From NCBI GenBank assembly GCA_020310875.1, contig CM035406.1, forward strand, positions 227,713,942 through 227,777,941: 64,000 bases of DNA, read 5' to 3'. Position numbers and translations under genes: made by a program. The stretch's first letter is position 1; each line of letters starts with the position of its first letter. This stretch comes from Ceratopteris richardii. Lineage: Eukaryota > Streptophyta > Polypodiopsida > Polypodiales > Pteridaceae. Below, piece by piece: positions 23,100-35,759 of this stretch. Under the pieces are notes generated by a model. It was not told where the DNA came from, searched no databases, and saw only the letters and a list, made by a program, of their open reading frames with translations.

Positions 23100-24636
23100 C
23101 ACTACATGATAGATTAAAATGGTCAAAGTTGTGCATGCTGACTTCTTTATTGTTATCGCTTCTTGGCTTCCAAAAAACCTTACAAACCAAAAATGACCTC
23201 GTTTTTTTTGTATGGAATAACTAATGGAATTTTAACAACCTTGGTATATGTGAAGCGACTAGAAACTTTGGACGCATGTCTTGAGAAATGTATAGACTTA
23301 GAGGATAACCTAACTAATGACTTGAAGATTTCTAGGACTCCAACTAAGTTTGAAGACACTTCTAGTAGTGTATCTACCAAATCTAACAACGTGGAGTTGG
23401 CGAAATTGGTTGCCAAGAAGATAGGAGTTCAAAAGTAGTAGGGGTCAAAACCCTATTAGTCTCAACCCATGCAGATGCCAATGCTAAGGAGATGTGTGCA
23501 TTGTGGAGGGGACCATTCATCTCATGCTTTTGCAAGAGGTGGATATGTCTCACAACAACAATATCCATATGTAAGGCCACCTATGCAAGGACCAAGCTTG
23601 TACTGCCACATTGAGCATAAATATACCAATCACACTACTAAACATTGTCCTTACAATAGACAACCTAGACACCCATAATCTCTTCAATACATGATTTATG
23701 AATATCCATCTAGAGACCAAGGTAGGGAGGTGAGGAGGTATGCTCCATATCAAGCAGCTCTAATGGCTTAGAGACCATCTGAGTATCAAGGTTATACGCA
23801 ACCTCAACTAGTGTTGGGACAAGAACCACCCCACCCTCAAAATGTAGTTCCAGTCAAGTACACACAACCCAAAGAGAACCTAGAGAGAATAGTAGTACCC
23901 ATAACCCCATTGAAGAATTCAGAAAACATGAGCCAAAGCTATGAGCAAGACTATCATGATTATTATGCTTATGAACATAATCCCATAGAATAGAAAGCAA
24001 CTTATGAACAAAAATACTATGAATATGATGGCTATGGAGATTCCTATGGATCACAATATACCAACATAATGTATACTACACCTAGAGCTCAAGCTCCAAT
24101 AAGACAACCAGTAAGATGACCCACACCAAGAGGACCTTGTTACATATGTGGATGAGATCATTTTATCAGGGAATCTACAATGCCCTACTACCCACCTCCT
24201 AAAAAAACATGAGAAGGATACTGTAGTGATTGTGCGAAGGAACACTTATTCCAAGATTTCCCTAAGAATCCCTCTAGAGATTCTTCTACTTAGATCAATG
24301 TAATTAATGTAATTGTGTCCTTTGGTATTGATAAGGAATACATGGTACATTTAAGACCATCACAAGATCTAAAGCTAAATAAAACAAAGAAACCCTTAGT
24401 GATACGAGACCCAAGAGTCCAAGGAGCAAAAAGGAAGAAGAATCCTTCGCCCTAGTAGTAGAATATTATGAAGAATTGTCAAAGAGATTTAAAAAGAGAA
24501 AAACTAAAAAATGGAAAACTAGAAGAGAAAAGATCAAAGGAAAATGGATGAAGAAATTTGCACAAGAAAAACAAAATTCTACACAAGAAATAGGATCTAC
24601 TCAAGTCAGCCCAACCAAACAAAATAGTGATGCGGT
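23100..24636 (+). pseudogene. Ty3/gypsy remnant, part 1: gag with decayed zinc knuckles
   Basis: Short plus-strand frames (23163-23438, 23469-23678 and later) read as a decayed gypsy gag. An acidic segment is followed by Cys/His clusters such as CVHCGGDHSSH, CYICG near 24,140 and CSDCAKEH near 24,220; several last cysteines are lost and stops intervene. After 24,440 a Lys-rich stretch (SKRFKKRKTKKWKTRREK) leads up to the LTR at 24,637. The piece is collinear with later gypsy pieces at 33,113, 52,850 and 57,944, so I treat them as one element split by insertions. Confidence 0.6.
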
Positions 24637-24922
24637 TGTTACACTTATGTGTTCCTCGAGTAGCTTTGATGTGAACCTTTTCCCTATGCATGGGTACTTT
24701 TTACTTTAGTGCTAGCTAGAGGTTTTTTCCCCATGTTACCACATTCATGATTCAGTCATATGTGCCGGTACGTTTTTAGGGATATTATTCAGCTCTTACT
24801 TAAATTCTAATCATCGTCAATAGAGAGAGCTATTCCAGCCATCCATCTTCTTAGTGCATCTTTCTACGTTTGTGCTCCTTGTGTGTGCTTCTTATGTGTT
24901 TTTCATACTTTTACACACACCA
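24637..24922 (+). repeat. 5' LTR, second copia family
   Basis: About 286 bp. It is clearly homologous to 32824-33112 but visibly diverged, indicating an older insertion than the copia inside it. Confidence 0.85.
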
Positions 24923-24959
24923 GATAGTGGTATCAAAGCAGGTTCAACTCCTTCTCAAG

Positions 24960-25902
24960 TGAGCATCCTTGGAAAAATGCATTGTGCTTCTTTTCCAAAA
25001 GATAGTCATACACACACTACAAGAAAATTGCAGCTTGTTCATAGAGATGTATCTGGTCCTCTCAAGACTCCAGCTTTTGGCAATCATGTATATTTTGTTA
25101 CTTTCATTGATGATGCTACTTTCCATACATGGATGTATCCTATGAAAGCAAAGAACAAGGTATTTCCTTGCTTCAAATCATTTTGAGCTATGGCTGAATA
25201 TTTTTCTTCAGTCAAGCTTTTGACTCTACGCATAGATCGTGGTGATGAACACATGTCACATGAGTTTAATACTTTTCTTCATGAAAGAGGAATTTCACAC
25301 CAATGTATGGTGCCATATAAACCTCAAAAAAATGGTGTTCTTGAGCGTAAAAATAGAACACTCCTTGAAATGGCACAATGCATGGTTAAAGGAAAGCACC
25401 TTCCCGACGAGTTCTCGATGGAAGCGGTCATGTGTTCAAACTATGTGTTGAATCACTACCCTACAAAAGCATTTAGAGTCATCACTCCTTATGAGGCTTA
25501 TAATGGATATAAACCTATGGTTACTCATATGCATGTGTTTAGTAGTTTGGCATATGCTCTTGTGCCATCACAACAACCTTATAAAATTGATGAAAAGGCA
25601 AAAGTGTATACTTGTTGTTTATAGTTCTAAAAGTAAGGGATATCATTTATACCATCCATTAATGAACACAATTATTGTGAGTCGAGATGTGGTATTTTCT
25701 GAAAATTCAATTTTCCCTCTACTTGAATGCAAAAAATAGCCAATACTTAGCTCACAAGATGTGTTCGATACATTCACACCTTTGTTAAAATTTGGTTTGC
25801 TTGACTATGGCCATGTAGACCAGCCAATAGAGGCACAAAAGGCTAACAAATTCTAGCAAAATAGAGCTAAAAGTGTAGAAAATTTCTAGCCAAACATGTC
25901 TG
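24960..25902 (+). pseudogene. Copia integrase remnant (second family), left half
   Basis: The frames show GKMHCASFPKD, HRDVSGPLKTPAFGNHVYFV, FIDDATFHTW, a DRGDEHMS stretch and KPQKNGVLERKNRTLLEM, all matching copia integrase, then VSRDVVFSENSIFPLLECK before RT. Stops at 25184-25186 and 25622-25624 and frame changes disable it. It continues at 30,982 beyond the nested copia. Confidence 0.8.
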
Positions 25903-25907
25903 AAAAT

Positions 25908-26138
25908 TGTTGGAGATAGATGTCTGCGGAAGCACGCGAACAGCACAAGGAAGAACAAGAAGCTTGGAGCACAAACACACAATAGTGAGTGTATTACTAG
26001 AGAATGTACAAAGATAAGTAGCCCATTAGGGCAATAGGCGTATATACAAGCTGGGGGGAAAAAACCTCCTAAAGAGGGAAAAAAGTGCCTCGGCGGTCCT
26101 AGTGTGTTCACACACATCACTACCTAAATATATCAACA
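25908..26138 (-). repeat. Copia 3' LTR (minus orientation)
   Basis: 231 bp, next to the polypurine tract; the left flank is the target duplication AAAAT. Confidence 0.95.
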
Positions 26139-26212
26139 AATCCCCCCTGGAAGTGATGCGGTGAACAAGTAGCTGGCACTCATGTATAAGGAAGTGCCAA
26201 GCTATGTGGAAA

Positions 26213-29200
26213 TCACTCCACAAAAGGAAGTAAGCCCAAAGCTTTGCGGAAAGCTTCAAACTTCTCCCTAGGCAGAGCCTTCGTAAAAAGGTCTGCAATG
26301 TTCTCCTGCGTGGGCACATATGCCAAGCTGATCTCCCCAGCAGAGAACCTCTCCCTAACATAGTGATAATGCACCTCAATGTGCTTAGTGCGAGCATGGA
26401 ACACAGGGTTCCTCGCAACTGCCAATGCGCTCTGACTGTCAGTGAAGATGGTGGTGGCAGAAGACTGGCCAACACCCAAATCAGCCATAAGGCGTCTGAG
26501 CCACACACACTCAACAGTCGCTATGAAAGCTGCACTATACTCAGCCTCACAACTGGAAGTGGCCACAGTAGGCTGCTTCTTGCTCAACCAAGATATACAT
26601 GAGCTACCAAGCATGAAGCAAAAACCACTAGTGGACACACGAGTGTCATAGCAACCAGCCCAATCTGAGTCAAAAAAAGCATGCAAATCTGGCGGTAGTG
26701 ATCCCCCCTTGGGATAAAACAACCCAAGTAGCCGAGTACCACTCAAGTAGCGAAAGATGCGCTTAACCGCCTTCCAATGCGTGACTTCTAGGCAATGCAT
26801 AAACCTGCTCATCTGTGAGATAGCAAACTGAATATCTGGCCGAGTAATGCATAAGTAAATCAAGCATCCAACAGCCTGCTGATAGAGAACAGCATCAAAT
26901 GCATCTCCAGCATCATGAAGACTCAATCGTAAACCTATCTCCATAGGGGTGGCAATAGGCTTACAGTCTTCAAGGCCAAAATGCTGCAATAATGTGTCAA
27001 TATATTTCGTTTGACACAAAGCGATTCCACCATCAACTTGCATAAACTGAATGCCCAAATAGTGATGCAAATGCCCCAAATCAAACATCTCAAATGAGGC
27101 ATGCAAATCAGCCTTGAAATCAGCAATATGCTTCTCAATAGGACCACTGAGCAGCATGTCATCAACATAGACAACAATGATCAGAAGCACATCATTAGCA
27201 CGCTTAACATATAAGGTGCTTTCAGTTGGACTGTTCTCAAAACCATGTGCAACCAGATAGGCATGTATCTTCTCATACCAAGCACGTGGTGCTTTCTTTA
27301 AACCATATAATGCCTTCTTTAACCTGCACACCTGATTTTCATGCCCTTTCTGCACAAAGCCACGGGGCTGAAAAACATACACTTCTTCATGCAAGTCACC
27401 ATTCAGAAATGCTGTTTTAATGTCCAACTGATGTACATTCCAACCATGATGGGCTGCAAGTGCACAAATGCTCCGAACAGTAGTCATACGACATGTAGGT
27501 GCAAAGGTCTCATCAAAATCAATGCCTCTTTCCTGCGCATAACCCTTTGCAACAAGCCTAGCCTTATACCTGTCAACTGTACCATCAGGTTTACGCATCA
27601 GCTTGTATACCCACTTAGTGCCAATGGCCTTCTTGCCAAGAGGCAAGTCACATAAAGACCATGTACCATTCTTCATTATAGCATCATATTAAGATTGCAT
27701 AGCAACCATCCAATTTTCTGAATTCTGTGCTTCATCAAAAGAAACAAGCTCATTCCCATCACAGAGACTAGACGCAGCTATAGCATAGCAATCTGATGCA
27801 AAGGAGGCACTATGAGAGCCTGAACAAGTATGATATGACAAAGGTGCATCTAATTTGCTATCACGCAAAGTTTGCACCAGCCATTTTGGCATAAATTTTT
27901 CCTGCTCAATATCAGCTCTCTCATCAATAAGTGCATCATGTAAATCTGCATCAGAAATGGAATGATCTGCATCATCATATGAAACCTGCAAAGGCTGAGA
28001 AGTTGCCTCATTAGGACCAGCACTAGACTGTCCACCTGTAAAAAGAGGCATCAAAGTATCATACATGTCTTTAGAGCTAACAAATGTCTCCTTAGTACAT
28101 GAAAGCAATGGCTGAATAGCATCTTCCACAAAGACAACATCACGGCTAACCAGAATGCGTTTAGTCTGTGGATGATACAGACGATAGCCTTTACTTTCAG
28201 AACTGTACCCAACAAAAATACATTTTACTGCCTTATCATCCAATGTTTTGCGATATTGTTCAGGCACTAATGCATATGCCAAACAACCAAAAACATGCAG
28301 ATGAGCAACAGATGGCTTGCGGTCATGCCAAGCCTCATATGGAGTGATAGACTGCAGCGCTTTAGTGGGACACCTGTTCAGTACATATGCTGCACACATG
28401 ACAGCCTCAAGCCAGAAACTATGTGGTAAAGCCTGACTCTTGACCATGCACCTCGCCATCTCCATGAGTGACCTGTTCTTTCGTTCAGCAACTCCATTCT
28501 GTTGAGGTGTATACGGCACTGTACACTGGTGTTTTATCCCACGTTCAGCCAGAAATGCATTAAAATCAGAAGACATATATTCCCCCCCTCGATCAGAACA
28601 GAGGGTGCCCATTTTACATGCTGACAGATTTTCAGCCAGAACCAAAAACTGTTTAAAGCACATGAACACTTCAGACTTTGCTTTGAGTGGATATACCCAT
28701 GCTTGCCTGGAAAAATCATCAATGAAAGTCACGAAGTAAAGGTAATTCCCAAAAGAGGGTGTCTGCATAGGACCACAAACATCACTATGTACAAGCTGCA
28801 ATTTCTGCATAGCCCGAACTGAACCATCTTTTGGAAAGGAGGAACGCTGCATTTTGCCCAAAATACAACCTTCACATACATGTTTTCCAGGTGCCTGAAG
28901 ATTGGGCAAAGAAGACACCATATCAGATTTCTGCAGGCGTAGCAAACTAGCGAAATTCAGATGACCAAAGCATGCATGCCAAAGCTTTGCATCTGACATA
29001 GCCTGAGAATCATGAACTGCACATGTCGAATCATTCACAGATCTTTCATAGTCTATGAGCTTATACAGCCCACGACACAAAATGCCAAAAGCCATAATCA
29101 CATCGCCATTTGATAGATCATGAACTGCACACCTATCATCAACGAATTTCACAACCAAGCCAATCTTGGCTAATGCAGAAACTGATAACAGATTCTTCTT

Positions 29201-30478
29201 GATCCCAGGCACAAATAAAGCATCTGACAAGGTGAAAGAGCTACCATCAGCAGTAGTCAGAATGATCTTACCAACTCCCATAACAGGATAAGAGGAGTTG
29301 TTGGCGCATGTGACAGTATTCCCTATAGGGGCAGGCTCGAGTAAAGAGAAGAAACTGCGCTGTGAGGTAATATGTTTGGTCGTCCCACTGTCAAAGAACC
29401 AAACATCTGAGTCCACTGTAGACATGCACTGCTCATGAGAAGATGGGTCAAAATTGAAAACAGTAGTAAACGCCCATTCTTCTTTTTGTACAAGATTAGC
29501 AGACTCTATTTTTGGTGTAGAGTCTTCTGCAACAACCATTCCAGCCTCCTGTTTCTTTGCCTCTTTTGCAGCCAATTTAGGAGAGTTCTTTATAATATGA
29601 TCATTCCCTTTACAATACTTGCAAAACAATTTCTGCTTTTCTGATTTCTTCTCATCTTTATCCTGGTTCTTTGAATGTGCAGCATTTGCAGATTTCTGCT
29701 TACTAGTAGAAGAGCTCCATTTTCCTTTACCCTTCTGACTAGCCAGGAAAGCTTGATCTGCAATACGCATAATGGACCTATTCTGCCTGGACTGATCTTC
29801 CTGCAACAGAACAGAGACTAACTCCTCAAATGATAAGGAATTCGAATTGCCTTTCATCATCAACCGAAGAGTAGAAGCAAAACTTTGATATGAATCAGGA
29901 AGACCATTCAAAACGGTCTGCACAAGTGAGCTATCTGGTATAACCTCATCAACAGAAATCAACTGTTCCTTCAAATCTTTGATCTTCGTTAGGAAATTGT
30001 CCATAGAATCACCTTCATTCATGTGCTCACTCTCCAACTGTTTTCGGAGGTAAGCAACACAAGCCTCAATCCTAGCTTGGTACAATGTGGTAAGTGTATC
30101 CCGAGCATCCCTAGCTGTACAGCAAGAGCGAATATGAGGAATAATGGCACGTTTGACAGACAAAGCTATCAATGCATGTGCCTGGGCATCTCTGCCATCC
30201 CAACGAATTTGCTCTGTAATAGGTGCAACAGATATAGCAGCACGAATGGGAATCTGCGGAATATCATCTTCGACACCATCTTCATCAGCTCCAGCACCTT
30301 TATTTGCAGTACCTATCGTTACAGGTGTAACAGGACGTCTTTCAACACCCTGCACAATGTTCCACAATCCTTTTGCAACCAAAACATGTCGCATCATATA
30401 AGCCCATAATGGGTAGTTGGTACCATCCAACTTATCCTCAACAGCCAACATACGGAATACATCACTGCTTTCAACCAT
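26213..30478 (-). pseudogene. Copia gag-pol polyprotein, one in-frame stop
   Basis: ATG at 30476-30478; the frame runs to 26213 with a single TAA at 27689-27691, where the copy at 20.8 kb has glutamate. Order: gag (GTNYPLWAYMMRHVLVAKG); zinc knuckle CKYCKGNDHIIKNS, whose last Cys is Ser; protease (WFFDSGTTKHIT); pre-integrase (LWHACFGHLNF, CEGCILGKM); integrase (HSDVCGP, FIDDFSRQAWVYP, NGVAERKNRS); RT (WVYKLMRKPDG, QLDIKTAFLNGD, YVDDMLLSG); RNase H (FFDSDWAGCY, SSCEAEYSAAF, TIFTDSQSALA). The total of about 1,420 codons is normal for copia. The stop lies between integrase and RT, so protease and integrase could still be made while RT and RNase H would be lost. Confidence 0.93.
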
Positions 30479-30745
30479 GGTTGGTGACTAAAATACCTTG
30501 ATGCAGAAAATTGATTGTATCTCAAAAAGTTGAACAGAACTGCCCAAACGAGTTCTGCTAGACCTGTAGCAGACTTTGAGACGCTTAAACTGGCGAACAG
30601 AAACTGGTATATACCTTTGGCACAAAAAGATGAAATAGCCTGCACAAGCGCTACGATTGTGCCAAAATTCGTGCGATTCTGAGACTGCAAACGGCGGAGT
30701 GTCGACGGTGCCCTAGATGAAGCGACGACCTGCTCTGATACCAAT

Positions 30746-30976
30746 TGTTGGAGATAGATGTCTGCGGAAGCACGCGAACATCACAAGGAAGAAGAAGAAG
30801 CTTGGAGCACAAACACACAATAGTGAGTGTATTACTAGAGAATGTACAAAGATAAGTAGCCCGTTAGGGCAATAGGCGTATATACAAGCCGAGGGAAAAA
30901 AACCTCCTAAAGAGGGAAAAAAGTGCCCCGGCGGTCCTAGTGTGTTCACACACATCACGACCTAAATATATCAACA
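30746..30976 (-). repeat. Copia 5' LTR (minus orientation)
   Basis: 231 bp, next to the primer site; the right flank is the target duplication AAAAT. Confidence 0.95.
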
Positions 30977-30981
30977 AAAAT

Positions 30982-32823
30982 TTTCAGCAAAAAATGGTCA
31001 GAATTGTTGGAAATTTCCAGCCATATATGGTTGAACATTTGTGTCAAAATATGGTTGAAAATGAGCATGAAATTCAGCCGATGCATGATATACATATTGA
31101 CGATGTACTGCATAATGAACACATGTCTATAAAGAGTGCACAAACTATGCCAAAGTGGTTGAGACAAACTTTGCAAGATAGAAACTAAGCGCACCTTTAC
31201 TTGGTAGAATAAGATCAAGCTCTTTCCATGCATCAAGTAATTTTGTGGATTATTCTCTTATTGCAACAACATGTAATGAAGAGCCACTTACTTTTGAAGA
31301 TTGGTGTGATGATCCACATTCGATGAGCATTATGCAATTAGAAATGGATTCCATACATAGGATTGGTACTTGGAAGTAATGTGCATTACCAAAAAGCAAA
31401 AAATCCATTGGTACAAAGTGGGCTTACAAGATTAACAGAAAGTCAGATGGTAGCATTGATCGCCACAAAGCTAGATTGGTTGCCAAAGGATATGCACAAC
31501 AATCTGGCATTGACTATGAGGAAACTTTTGCACCTACTTCACACATGGTTACCATTTGTAACATGGTTGCATTGGCTACCCATGAGGTTGGAAAGTGCCT
31601 CAGTTGGACATAAAAACAACTTTCTTGAATGGTGATTTTCAAGAAGAGGTTTATGTGAAGAAACCTCCTGGATTTTCCACGAAAGGGCAAGAGCATATGG
31701 TTTGTCGCTTGCATAAATCCTTGTATGATCTTAAGCAAGCTCCATGATTGCTCTTGGCTTCACATGTAGTCCAATTGAAAGCACACTCTATGTACTCAAA
31801 GATGGGGCTCATCTTACAATGCTTGTTCTTTGTGTTGATGGCACTCTTGATTGGGTCATGTGATGCAAAAATTGACATTTTTATGGCTGATTTGCAGCAT
31901 ACTTTTGATGTCACTTATCTTGGTCTTTTGAGCTACTATCTTGGCATCTAGTTTGTATTGATTGAAGGGGGAATTGTTATGCATCAAGCAAAGTATGTTG
32001 AAAAACTACTTCACCATTTTGACATTGAGGATTGCAAGCCAATTTTTACACCGGTTGAGACAGGATTTAGGTTCTTAGTTGAGGATTCTAGTGATGCATT
32101 TGATATTTCTCTTTATTAGCAAGATGTGGGATGTCTTATATATGCATGCAACACAAGGCCGGATAAACACTATGCAGTTTCCGAGTTGAGTCGTGCATAG
32201 CCTTGGCAATAAGCATTGGAAAGTGATGAAATGTGTGTTTAGATATCCCAAAGACACTTTGAGTTTAGGTATCTTTTATGGTAGAGATATTCAACCATGC
32301 TTACATGATTTTATAGATAGTGATTGGGTTGTTTGTTAGGATACTCATGTGTGCACTAGTGGTAATTTCTTTTTCCTTGGAGACTCATGCATATCTTGGT
32401 TGAGTAAGAAGCAACCTACAGTGGCAACATCGAGTTGTGAAGCTGAGAATAGGGTAGTTTTCACAACTATAGTGGAGTATATATGGTTGAGATAGCTATT
32501 GATGGATCTTTGCATCGAGATTGATGCTACTACACATATTCTTCTTGATATTCAGATTGAATTGGCTATTGCATGAAACACATTGTTTCATTCACAGACC
32601 AAACACATTGAGGTGCATTATCACTATGTGAGAGTGCTTTCATGCATGAGATATTGATTTGGTATATTTGCCTACTCAAGGTAATGTGGCAGACATATTC
32701 ACCAAAGCTCTTCCACAAGAAAAGTTTGAAGCTTTTTGCAAAGCTTTAGGCTTATTGCCTAGTGGGGGCTGATCTGTCACTCCATGTATGTGTTCACATC
32801 ATTCTCTCAAGGGGGGGGGGGGG
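30982..32823 (+). pseudogene. Copia RT and RNase H remnant (second family), right half
   Basis: Decayed frames show the RT start (SIGTKWAYKI near 31,410), [16 protein letters not shown] and [11 protein letters not shown] near 31,640-31,740, then RNase H traces (DSDWVVC near 32,320, SWLSKKQPTVATSSCEAE near 32,400, TKALPQEKFEAF near 32,705). There are many stops and frameshifts. It continues the integrase piece ending at 25,902. Confidence 0.82.
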
Positions 32824-33112
32824 TGTTACACTTATGTGTTCCTTGAGTAGCTTTGATGTGAACCTTTTCCTTATACATGGACACTTTTTATTTCAGTGCT
32901 AGCTAGAGGATTTTCCCCATGTTATCACATACATGATTCACTCATATGTGGTGGTACTTTGTACTTAGGGATATTATTAAGCTCTTACTTCATTTCTTAT
33001 CATCGTCAATAGAGAGGGCTATTCTAGTCATAGGTCTTGTTAGTGCCTCTTGCTACACTTGTGCCCCTTGTGTGTGCTTCTCGTGTGTCTTTCACACTTC
33101 TACACACACCCA
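32811..33112 (+). repeat. G13 polypurine tract and 3' LTR of the second copia family
   Basis: Thirteen consecutive G (32811-32823) abut TGTTACACTTATG at 32824, as expected of a polypurine tract. The LTR ends near 33,112 (CACACACCCA). Confidence 0.85.
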
Positions 33113-33610
33113 AAACTGGTGAAGGAAGAACAAATGAAGGACTAGGCAAGATCAATTCTCGTGGATCCTCTGCCTGAAGACTTACAAATGTGGTTGAAAG
33201 CTTATCAATCCAAAATGAGGCAGGACCTAGTCTAGAGCATCATGGCCGATGTTGCCCAAGAGGATATATAGAAAAAAAAAGATTGGAATTACGTAAGAAG
33301 CTTATTGAAATTGCTCACACCATGCTAGAAAAGTCAATCCCAAGCATTCTAGAGATGAGAATGCTTGAGGAGGAATTGTAGGAATGCTTAGAAAGCTCTA
33401 ATTCAAAGTAGGTAGAACAAGAACCACCCAAAGCAATTGAAGAGGAATTAGGATTGGAAACCATGGAGATTGATCCTTTAATTTCTGAGGTAGAAGCAAA
33501 TTGGCAACAAAACTTGTGGACCAAAGTCCAAGAAGATAGATGGAGAAAGACCAATGATTGAGTAAGAAATAGAAGTAGATACTCTGTGTGATCAAGACTA
33601 TGAGACAGAG
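33113..33610 (+). pseudogene. Ty3/gypsy remnant, part 2
   Basis: Plus-strand frames are acidic and Gln/Glu/Lys rich (KKRLELRKKLIEIAH, AIEEELGLETMEIDPLI, EVEANWQQNLWTKVQED). They fit the linker between gag and protease of the gypsy element whose gag ends at 24,636 and whose protease resumes at 52,850. The assignment rests mainly on collinearity. Confidence 0.45.
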
Positions 33611-34147
33611 GAGTTTGTTCCACCCATCTACCAACCCAACGCAGCGCGCGACACACAGACAGCTAGCCCTATGCGAAACCGATGTCGGTTCGTGGCTTTG
33701 ACCACCCGGCCAAAGTGGGTCCACCCACCTATCAGCCCACATAGGCGCGTAGCCACATGCACACATACATAAACATATATTTTTTCATTTTCTTTTCATT
33801 CCCGCATCTCAAGAATTAGGAGACAAAAGAAAGGACCTTTTCCCAACCCAACCAATCACGACACACACACATATATCCCCTCGTGGACATCCCGATGAGA
33901 CATATCTCCTCTTTGCTACCACTCAAGCCAAAATCCAGCCACTAATGCCATGGTCAACCCGTCCTCGCAAAACCCGCACGTACTAACTACCTTGTCGACC
34001 TAAAAACCCCGAAAAATGCCACTTCAGTCCTAAGCATACAACAGACTTGGTCCACCCGTCCTCACATCTCAGACTCGCAATCCACAAAACAAACCCTAGT
34101 TAGACTCAAGCCGTCCTCACCGACATCCATCTCCTTGTCTATTTTTT

Positions 34148-35566
34148 TCATCTCCAACCTCTACCTCTCAGAGATTCCACATGATTCGACAGCTTGCTGT
34201 TATTGTCCTCTAGCCAGGCGATACGGTCTGGAAGGCCACCATTCATTACTACACCTCTTAATGCCTCGAGCTTCAAAGCTAAATCCCTTATCCCTTCTTC
34301 TTTTCGCTCATCACTGCCTTGGAGTCGAAAAATCTCATCATCCACTTGATGGAACCGAACCCACATTTTCTTCTTCTCCTCTTCTAAATGGCTCATCTTT
34401 CTTTCTATTTCCAAAGGAACCTCCTTGCTCCTCCCGACTTGGCCAGACAACTTTTCAACCTCTTCTCGAATCGACCTCTCCTCCCAGATTCTACTCATAT
34501 TTTCTACTTCCAGATTATCCACTTTTTTCGACAACTCCTTCTCCTTTTCTAACTCCACGCCTATCGCCTCTAACTTGTCCAACATCACTTTTAGCTCTTC
34601 CTCTATTCTACCTACTTTCGGATCCTCTACTCGTTCTCGGGTCTCATCGTCTTTCTGATTCATCCACCTACCTAGCTTGATACTCAGCTTTGCATTCTCT
34701 TTTTCTACCCGTCTCATTTTTTCATCACTCTCTACTTGGGCACTTTTCATCCCTTCTAACTCTAGGTGGAACTCCTCACATGCGTTACCCACTTGGTCAT
34801 CATATCTACCAGTCATCTCTCGCAATTTCTCGATCTCCTTTTCTATTCGGTCGACTCTCTGTGCCAAGTCATCATCGTGTTTAGGGGAATCCTCTTCGAT
34901 TGCAACGCTATGGCAATCGGCTATCATCAAGCCGGTTCTGAGGTCGAAGACCTCCTTTCTCTTGATGTTACCCTTCCTAGCCAATTTTTCACTCTCAAGC
35001 ATCTGGACTTGTCCTCTCAGGTTCTCATTTTCCACTTCCAACACTCTACTTATATCTGCCACCACTCGAAATTGCTCCTCCCATCTGTCTACAACCTCTT
35101 CTATCTTTGACTGATTTTTCTCCAATGTTTCCACCTTGACCCTCTCAATATCGCGCTCTTCACGAAGACATTCCAATTGACGTTTTATGCTTGCCAGCAA
35201 ACTTTCGTCATCTTCGGCTTTCACATAAAAGGATGAAAGTGACATGCTAACCTATTTTGCAACATCCTCCTCAACGGGAACCTCTTTCACGTGACACACT
35301 GGCTCGCATAGCTTCTTGTTTCTGCATTCCACGCATCTAACAACAAAGTCCAATGGACTTGACACACGAGGGCAAAACTTTGCAATGTGCCCGACTTTCT
35401 CGCAACACCAACACCGAATATAATTCGAGATTGGACCACCCCGACGACATTCATATGCATGGATTCGCATTGAGTGTCCAAACCCGTTTCGACTTCTAGT
35501 CCCTCTCGGAGTCATCATTCTCGAGCTAATTTCTCGAACATCTACAACTTGCGTACTTTGTGCCAT
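34148..35566 (-). pseudogene. Zinc-knuckle and coiled-coil ORF, copy 1 (nonsense-disrupted)
   Basis: The probable start is ATG at 35564-35566 (MAQSTQVVDVREISSRM); upstream in frame lies only the primer-binding-like motif. A CCHC knuckle CWCCEKVGHIAKFC is followed by a second Cys cluster CVECRNKKLCEPVCH. After that comes a long Glu/Lys-rich coiled coil of about 350 residues (ASIKRQLECLREERDIERV, LEEEKKKMWVRFHQVDDE). TAG at 35252-35254 replaces a GAG that copy 2 keeps, splitting the frame. No capsid, protease or RT is seen. Position just after a primer-binding-like motif suggests a gag-like protein of a retroelement, but a knuckle N-terminal to a coiled coil is not the usual gag order. Confidence 0.6.
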
Positions 35567-35667
35567 CTCTTTACCAAGACCAAAGCAACCAATCTGGGCT
35601 TGGCTGTGCCACACAATTGGGGCACCAAGCGAACTCGTAGCACTCTCTATGAGATGTGCTAAGCCAA

Positions 35668-35685
35668 TTCCCGGCAGACGCACCA
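35668..35685 (-). other. Primer-binding-site-like motif, copy 1
   Basis: The minus strand reads TGGTGCGTCTGCCGGGAA, identical to 2949-2966 (+) and 42660-42677 (-), about 100 bases before the ATG of the coiled-coil ORF. Confidence 0.5.
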
Positions 35686-35759
35686 AAATGATGGGGTCTT
35701 GAGCCCAAGGAAAAGATGTCAATCTATGCTTACATTTGATCTAATTTACTCGAAACCGA

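Larger units (their letters stand above)
25908..30976 (-). mobile_element. Near-complete Ty1/copia retrotransposon, minus strand, target duplication AAAAT
   Basis: Two 231-bp LTRs (25908-26138 and 30746-30976) begin TGTTGATATATTTAGG and end TCTCCAACA on the minus strand. AAAAT flanks both sides (25903-25907 and 30977-30981). The primer site complementary to tRNA-iMet is at 30732-30743 and a polypurine tract (CCAGGGGGGATT) at 26139-26150. Between them lies a single collinear gag-pol frame with one stop. By eye the LTRs differ at about eight positions, roughly 3.5%. It is inserted into the older copia at 24,637-33,112. Confidence 0.96.
24637..33112 (+). mobile_element. Old Ty1/copia element (second family) containing a nested copia
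   Basis: LTRs at about 24637-24922 and 32824-33112 both start TGTTACACTTATGTGTTCC and end in CACACACC(C)A. A primer site TGGTATCAAAGC follows the first LTR and a run of 13 G abuts the second. Gag and protease are gone, so the leader passes straight into integrase. The element is broken at 25,907 by the copia 25908-30976. I found no convincing 5-bp target duplication (left flank GCGGT). Confidence 0.85.

Noticed and set aside
24632..33117. Target duplication for the second-family copia
   Set aside because: Left flank GCGGT has no acceptable match right after the 3' LTR.
34425..35110. Plus-strand Ser/Phe/Thr-rich frames of 64-145 residues (and their copies at 41,312-42,106)
   Set aside because: They are antisense shadows of the Glu/Lys-rich coiled-coil ORF.
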